Shown piece by piece: positions 17,429 to 22,003 of a stretch of DNA of 22,003 nt. The notes beneath the pieces are model-generated. The model saw only the letters and a program-made list of their open reading frames with translations. It was not told where the DNA came from and made no database searches. Source of the stretch: Chara braunii (lineage: Eukaryota; Streptophyta; Charophyceae; Charales; Characeae); NCBI GenBank assembly GCA_003427395.1, contig BFEA01000453.1:337572-359574 (forward strand). The letters run 5' to 3'. Within the stretch, counting starts at the first letter, position 1, and each line of letters starts with the position of its first letter. The translations under genes and the position numbers were made by a program.

Positions 17429-18479
17429 TGTCGAGCGCATCGGTCCCGCAGGGGGACCCTCTCGTTCGCATCACTATGTGGGACAAAATAAATAAAAATA
17501 GAATAAATAAATAAAATTGAAAAAATAAAAGAAGAGGCGAGGGGAGGGGAAGGACCATCGGAACCCGACCCTCGGTTCTGCCCACCTCTCTCTCGATCGG
17601 ACTCCTGGCAAAACTAAGGGGGATAGTCCCGTAGGACCCTCAACCCCTCAATTTCCTTCATAAGATGCTCCTCCGCTCCTTCACTGCAGGCAGCTGGCCT
17701 CGATCCCTGGATCTCCGTAGTGTCAGTCCAAAGTCGTAACCTATAGCGTTAGGCCCAAGCTTGGATGAAACACGTGCGGACGTGGTTATAAAGACGTCCG
17801 TTTCAGGCCTTGGTCATGTCGGACTGTACTAAAGGCTGTACTTAGGCACATCGGTCATCTCTAAGGCTCCTATGTGCCCGACGCTTGCTGCATGACGAGG
17901 TCAATTTCACCTACCGCCGTCGTGCATGCGGCACAACCGCACCGATACCAAGAAACTCTCAGTTTTTCGCTAGGCTATCATTCCTAAAAGTACCGCACTT
18001 TTACCACCTAAGTGTCGAAAAAAACTCCAACTTGTATAATGTCACATGCGGCTTCTACCATTGACCAATATCACGGTCGGCTTAGGAAGTCGTGCACTTC
18101 ACACCTCACTGATCTTAGTGTCGTAGCAAGTAAGTCAAGCAAGTAAGTCAAACGGATCTGATAACTGAATCCTAGCCCCGATCATCCAGTGCCTCGCTTC
18201 GAACGCAAACGTCCTCTACGTGTTCTTACTGCAGTCGTCTCACTCCCCTCTTCTAGCTCACACTATTACGAGCGGATACCAACCAGATGTCTGCCTAAAA
18301 ACCCATGCGTGCCCTCGAAGTGCACGCCCACACACTCTCTAAATAGATCAAAAGCCCGTGTCATTCCTTGGTTATGGTCATACGAAAATGGGTCACTCTC
18401 TCAAATATTGTCAAAAACGGACCTTCGGCAAGATGCAAAAATGTGCCCAAATACCCTTGTAAGGATATTCGGGCCGACA
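17429..18479 (-). repeat. 5' LTR (right copy)
   Basis: Plus strand begins TGTCGAGCGC and ends GGCCGACA, giving a 5-bp perfect terminal inverted repeat TGTCG/CGACA. It is the same length as the other LTR, but it carries an extra 13-bp tandem duplication (GCAAGTAAGTCAA at 18126-18138 and 18139-18151) and lacks 13 bases found near 5967-5979 in the left copy. The primer site abuts its inner end. Confidence 0.93.
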
Positions 18480-19295
18480 ACGACTCTTACGCCCTGGATC
18501 ATTCGGAAGTCTTTAAGTTATGTGAGTAGGCCGTACGAGACCGGTGCCCCACGATCGAGGCAACCTACAGCAAGGTGGTTCACTCGGGAATTCCCTCCTC
18601 ACTACGTACCTTAAAGATCTTCTGCGTGATCACTGACATGTGTTAGTTTAGGTTTGAGAAGATGCATTCGTATGGCGAAGGTTAGTCAATGTTGTTCACT
18701 CTCACAGTACCTTAATCAATTAGCACGCACAACCCTTCAGCCCATCCATGTTAGGTGGTCTATTAACCAAGGCAAGACTTCACGGAATCGATTCCCTTGC
18801 TGCCACATTCCCATAATTAAATACTCACATAGTGAAACAATTCTCATGGGAACTTCTCGTTCTCGCTATGCCCTTTAACAACAATTAGTTATACAGAGTC
18901 TATATCCATATCCATTTACACAACCAGTTTTCTTCATACCAAGGGGTTTTCTTTTTATTTCTAACATTAAGGTTCTTCGTACAGACAATCTCTCTATCCC
19001 TTATCTTGAGTTTGATCTTGAAGAAATTCCTGACACAAAAGTACTTTCTCCATCAATCATAGACAATCACCTGAAGGTTATAGGGTTTAAGGGTTTTATA
19101 GGTTATTGCGCGTACCTTATTTTTCCCTGCTTCCAAAGTTCCGCCTGAACTCCGGCAGAGCTCCCGGAATCGCCTTATCATTGGTCACACCTAGTCTATG
19201 CAATTGATTGCCCGGACCTTTAAGTGACCGAAGCAAGTGTTATCTCAGTGGAACTTATCAGCAAACATCTATAGTCAGACGGATAGGTGCCTGAG
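18480..19295. other. No recognisable gene; one degenerate hairpin unit
   Basis: Nothing coding is recognised. The stretch AAGGCAAGACTTCACGGAATC (its hairpin-like part at 18775-18789) resembles a diverged unit of the hairpin array at 4347-4990, including the TTCACGG loop. Confidence 0.35.
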
Positions 19296-19299
19296 AATA

Positions 19300-19360
19300 T
19301 AATTAAAATAATAATCAAGATAACAATAATAATAATGATAGTAATAATAATAATAATAAA
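19300..19360. repeat. Imperfect (AAT)n microsatellite
   Basis: AAT/ATA units with a few interruptions. Confidence 0.93.
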
Positions 19361-19369
19361 ACTATAATG

Positions 19370-20065
19370 AAAATGGTATCTAGCCAGCGTTCTTGAATGA
19401 CCAAAGGGAAGGCAAAAGTCGTGTATTGATGTTCTTCTTGTGATAAAACCCTTCCCTTGTTGCCTTCTTCTCTCTCCCTCTCTTTTAGCCGACATTCACC
19501 TCTTTTGTTTTCGTCAACAACCCTGGTCATAGCAACCCGCTTGCTGCACCACATGCATGTCTCAAGGACAATGTATAGGTGATTGCTGCCCTGCCTGCCT
19601 GCAAGATCATGCTGGTGCGGGCATGCTGTTTTGCATGCCTATCTGAAGACCGTGTGGGTCATGTTCGTCGTTCCGTGCATCTGCTTGTCAGTCGTGCGGG
19701 TGCATGTTTCTTGTTCTATACATCTGGCCATAACCTGCCAGTGTCCCGCTGTCTGGTCGTGACCCACACCACTTAGTATCCATGCGCAGATGTGATGGCA
19801 ATGCTGCTTTCTCAGTGGCCCGCAGACACTTTGTGATGTCCCCAGCCTCAAGCTGTGTGTGCTCAGATTGCCACCATATGCGCAGCAGCGTCTTCCGGAG
19901 GAATCCTAGGGGTGAGGCCCCGATTGCACTTCAACCAACCGGCGTGCAGCATCGTCTGAGACTTGTTTTGGAATTGCTAAGGTAAAAGCTCCTTGCGGAC
20001 ATTCAGGCTTGCCTTTACTTACGGCGGGCCCGAGGCTCGTTGGGGTCACGACTGCTGGAACAATC
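19370..20065. other. Unique-looking sequence without a recognised gene
   Basis: Several short open frames exist on both strands (for example 19579-19776 and 19782-19985, plus) but none has a recognised motif. An inverted repeat GGCATGC/GCATGCC lies at 19620-19639. Confidence 0.35.
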
Positions 20066-20070
20066 AACAA

Positions 20071-20105
20071 CAATAATAAGAAATAAAATGATAATAATAA
20101 TAATA

Positions 20106-20142
<37 letters not shown>

Positions 20143-20170
20143 GAAGAAGAAGAAGAAGAAGAAGAAAAAG
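20071..20170. repeat. Compound (AAT)n-(AAG)n microsatellite
   Basis: About 70 bases of AAT units with a few interruptions switch to about 27 bases of AAG units. Confidence 0.97.
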
Positions 20171-20220
20171 AACGTAAGATCATGGGTAAAAGCGAACGGA
20201 CAGATTGCAGGTGGTGAGAT

Positions 20221-20430
20221 CCCATTGAAAGTCAGAAAGTCCTACACTGTTGGGAAGCAGCAATGCACCAATATTATATCAACAGAGAATCCAAACACTG
20301 CATCAAGTTGTCAAGCGAAGCCTATCCTTGTTGTGACCAATATGGGTATCAAGAGCCTTCCTCCTACTTGGTGCTCGGCGCCTAGGCTACTGTCACGCAA
20401 CTATTATCAACCTACGAATAGACTATGCAA
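20221..20430. repeat. Diverged repeat, copy A
   Basis: Shares CATTGAAAGYCAG near its start and CCTACTTGGWGCTCGGYGCC near its end with the segment at 21229-21485, in the same order and direction. The middle is too diverged to align by eye. Confidence 0.5.
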
Positions 20431-20579
20431 CTGTTGACTTGAGCAGCGGAACCAAAACACATGATGGCGTTGACTATGAAGACCATCGTCAAGACCAGGT
20501 CTTGTGATATCATCACCTTTGTTTCTGTCATCCTCTTCTCACCCATCCTTCTCTCTTCTCTCCCTCTCCCTGTGTATTC

Positions 20580-20930
20580 GCCTCTTCAAGTATGTACCCC
20601 TGTGTATCTGTGTCACTGTGCGTCTATGTCACCGTGAATGTGCTCGTTACTGTGTGTCTACGTCTGTGTCATTTGGATCTTTGTTACCATATGTCGTGTG
20701 TTTGTGTCCTCATGTCTCTATCACCATGTAACGCGTGTATGTGTCACAGTTTTTGTGTTACTCTGACTGTGTGTGTTTCCCAGTGTGCATCGTTGCGCAT
20801 TGTGTCACTTGGGTACCCGTGCGCCACTTATGTAGGCATCACTGTATACGTTACGGTGTCTGTGTGTGTCACTTTGTCTATGTCAAAGTATATCTTCGAC
20901 TGTCTGTCTTTGTCTGCGTTAGACTATTTG
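20580..20930. repeat. Degenerate TG-rich minisatellite
   Basis: Irregular units close to TGTGTCACTGTG and TGTGTCTATGTC recur for about 350 bases. The repetition leaves the plus strand open in two frames, but the resulting Cys/Val/Ser-rich peptides are repeat products, not genes. Confidence 0.75.
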
Positions 20931-21013
20931 ACTTCCCCTTTCTTCCCGTATTGTCATGTTTATCATTTATAACCCTGCTGAAGCGTAACTGTGCAGTTAT
21001 GTATAGTGACCAT

Positions 21014-21014
<1 letters not shown>

Positions 21015-21059
<45 letters not shown>
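21015..21059. repeat. (CA)n microsatellite
   Basis: About 22 CA units followed by a short GA-rich tract. Confidence 0.98.
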
Positions 21060-21063
<4 letters not shown>

Positions 21064-21228
21064 GACAGAGCAATCACTGTGAGAGAGAGAGAGCAAACAG
21101 CCCCACGTTTTGCAATAGTGGTGAGGCAACACATAGGTTGGTGAGTCTGTGGCGACCACGCTGTAGGCCGGTGGCGGACAAATGCAGGGACATAGAGAAA
21201 TGATAGAAATTAAGAATGCCAGATCACA

Positions 21229-21485
21229 TTGAAAGCCAGCAAGTTCGAGCGTTGTTCAAAAGCAGAAATGCCCCGGAACATAAGTGATAGTGAAATTCAG
21301 AAGCCAAGCTGCATCATACATATGAAGGCAGATGGTCGTGACCTCGAATCAAGGGAAGAATTGCAACTCGATACACACCAACTAAGAGCACAGAAGAGCT
21401 CTCAAATGACAACATCGGAATAGTCCCGCAATCATCATCCATGAACTAATGTTATTCCCCTACTTGGAGCTCGGTGCCCAGACTA
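21229..21485. repeat. Diverged repeat, copy B
   Basis: Second copy of the segment at 20221-20430, about 1 kb downstream in direct orientation and separated by the minisatellite and CA tract. Confidence 0.5.
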
Positions 21486-21547
21486 CAAATAGCAGATCCT
21501 AGTTAGTCTATCTACAATCCTGCTGGTGATGTCATTTGTTTCCAGGC

Positions 21548-21690
21548 TATGTGTCCCCCTCGGTCGCGACCGAGCAGGCCGGCCGCTGGCCCGCGGCCGA
21601 GTTTGCGCGCGACCGCGCCAGGGCCAAACGGGGCCTTGCGCTGAAAAACGGCGTGCACGGGCCGCCTGCGCACATCAGCTACTACCACCC
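21548..21690 (+). other. GC-rich, coding-like island (possible exon fragment)
   Basis: A sharply GC-rich block follows TCATTTGTTTCCAG, a good splice-acceptor-like sequence, and is followed by an A-rich tract. The plus frame beginning GYVSPSVATEQAGRW is open for about 48 codons to TAA with nearly all third positions G or C until near the end. Other frames, including the minus strand (21697-21512), are also open, as GC-rich DNA often is, so the strand is uncertain. It contains a perfect 16-bp palindrome CTCGGTCGCGACCGAG (21559-21574). It could be an exon, a processed fragment with A-rich tail, or foreign DNA. The family is not recognised. Confidence 0.35.
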
Positions 21691-21744
21691 TATACAAAAA
21701 AATAAAAAATAAAAAATTGAAGGGGGTGGTTTTCGGTTAGTGAC

Positions 21745-21873
21745 AATAATAATAATAATAATAATAATAAATGATTGATTGATTGTTTTTTTATTGATTG
21801 ATTGATTGATTGATTCATTGATTCATTGATTGATTGATTGATTTATTGTTTGATTAATTGATTGATTGATTGG

Positions 21874-21929
<56 letters not shown>

Positions 21930-21940
21930 CTGATTGATTG
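21745..21940. repeat. (AAT)n then (ATTG)n microsatellite
   Basis: About nine AAT units (21745-21771) lead into roughly 170 bases of ATTG units with scattered variants (ATTC, TTTATTG). Confidence 0.97.
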
Positions 21941-21942
21941 GT

Positions 21943-21970
21943 GGGGGAGGGGTCCTCCCTCCCCTCCCCC
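21943..21970. repeat. G/C-rich perfect hairpin
   Basis: GGGGGAGGGG at 21943-21952 and CCCCTCCCCC at 21961-21970 are perfect reverse complements around an 8-nt loop. Confidence 0.9.
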
Positions 21971-21980
21971 CGGCATATGC

Positions 21981-22003
21981 GCACACACACACACACACAC
22001 ACA
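21981..22003. repeat. (CA)n microsatellite at window edge
   Basis: CA units run off the right edge, so the full length is unknown. Confidence 0.97.

Larger units (their letters stand above)
5049..18479 (-). mobile_element. Degenerate Ty3/Gypsy-type LTR retrotransposon, 13.4 kb
   Basis: Two 1051-bp LTRs bound an interior with a tRNA-Asp primer site and, reading on the minus strand, gag, protease, reverse transcriptase, RNase H, integrase and an extra gag-like ORF. The integrase-after-RNase H order is that of Ty3/Gypsy elements. The integrase C-terminus has a GPY-type motif, and I see no chromodomain after it. Many in-frame stops, several frameshifts and roughly 10 percent LTR divergence by eye show an old, inactive copy. 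No clear target-site duplication: the flanking five bases are GACAC on the left and ACGAC on the right. The polypurine tract next to the 3' LTR is weak (minus-strand GGGTCCGGAAAAC at 6100-6112). Confidence 0.95.

Noticed and set aside
5019-18485. ACGAC as target-site duplication (5019-5023 and 18480-18484)
   Set aside because: The left copy lies 25 bases outside the LTR end, so it does not adjoin the element; a chance match is likely.
20490-20508. Small palindromes such as CAAGACC-A-GGTCTTG near 20490 and the GGCATGC pair at 19620
   Set aside because: Arms of 7 bp are expected by chance in 22 kb.
20504-21082. Cys/Val-rich plus-strand ORFs and the minus-strand ORF over the CA tract
   Set aside because: They are products of the TG-rich minisatellite and the dinucleotide tract.
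19782-21690. Two-exon gene joining 19782-19982 (donor-like AAG|GTAAAA) to 21548-21690 (acceptor-like TTTCCAG)
   Set aside because: The splice would put the second block in a frame other than its most protein-like one, and there is no similarity or transcript evidence.

Overview
The window looks like nuclear, repeat-rich eukaryotic DNA. I see no intact cellular gene. It holds long simple-sequence tracts, decayed mobile-element fragments, and one large degenerate LTR retrotransposon on the minus strand. The retrotransposon primer site matches the 3' end of a plant-type tRNA-Asp, and an organelle-type tRNA-Gly(UCC) sits in an insert near the left edge. Both point to the green-plant lineage. A charophyte alga such as Chara would fit, but the genus is a guess from general resemblance and was not checked.

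Layout. 1-2340: CT microsatellite, a 112-nt near-perfect foldback, a tandemly duplicated coding fragment whose second copy is split by a 184-bp AT-rich insert carrying the tRNA, a 53-bp tandem duplication, a short coding remnant, a second foldback and an ATTT tract. 2340-4340: no recognisable gene. 4347-4985: a degenerate array of short hairpins whose two arms change together. 5049-18479: a 13.4-kb Ty3/Gypsy-type element with two 1051-bp LTRs. 18480-22003: unrecognised sequence, AAT/AAG, CA and ATTG tracts, a TG-rich degenerate minisatellite, two diverged paralogous segments and a small GC-rich, coding-like island.

The element reads right to left: 5' LTR, tRNA-Asp primer site, gag with a CCHC zinc knuckle, protease, reverse transcriptase, RNase H, integrase, then a further ORF of about 2.3 kb, then about 1.9 kb without genes and the 3' LTR. 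All coding parts are broken by stops and frameshifts, many stops lie where Trp is expected, and the LTRs differ by roughly one base in ten by eye. The element is old and dead.

The most unusual feature is the post-integrase ORF (10337 to 8019). It looks like a second Gag: a capsid-like N-terminus sharing spaced motifs with the first Gag, a coiled-coil middle, and a decayed CCHC knuckle whose downstream segment aligns without gaps to the segment after the first Gag's knuckle. The second notable structure is the covarying hairpin array at 4347-4985, just outside the 3' LTR.
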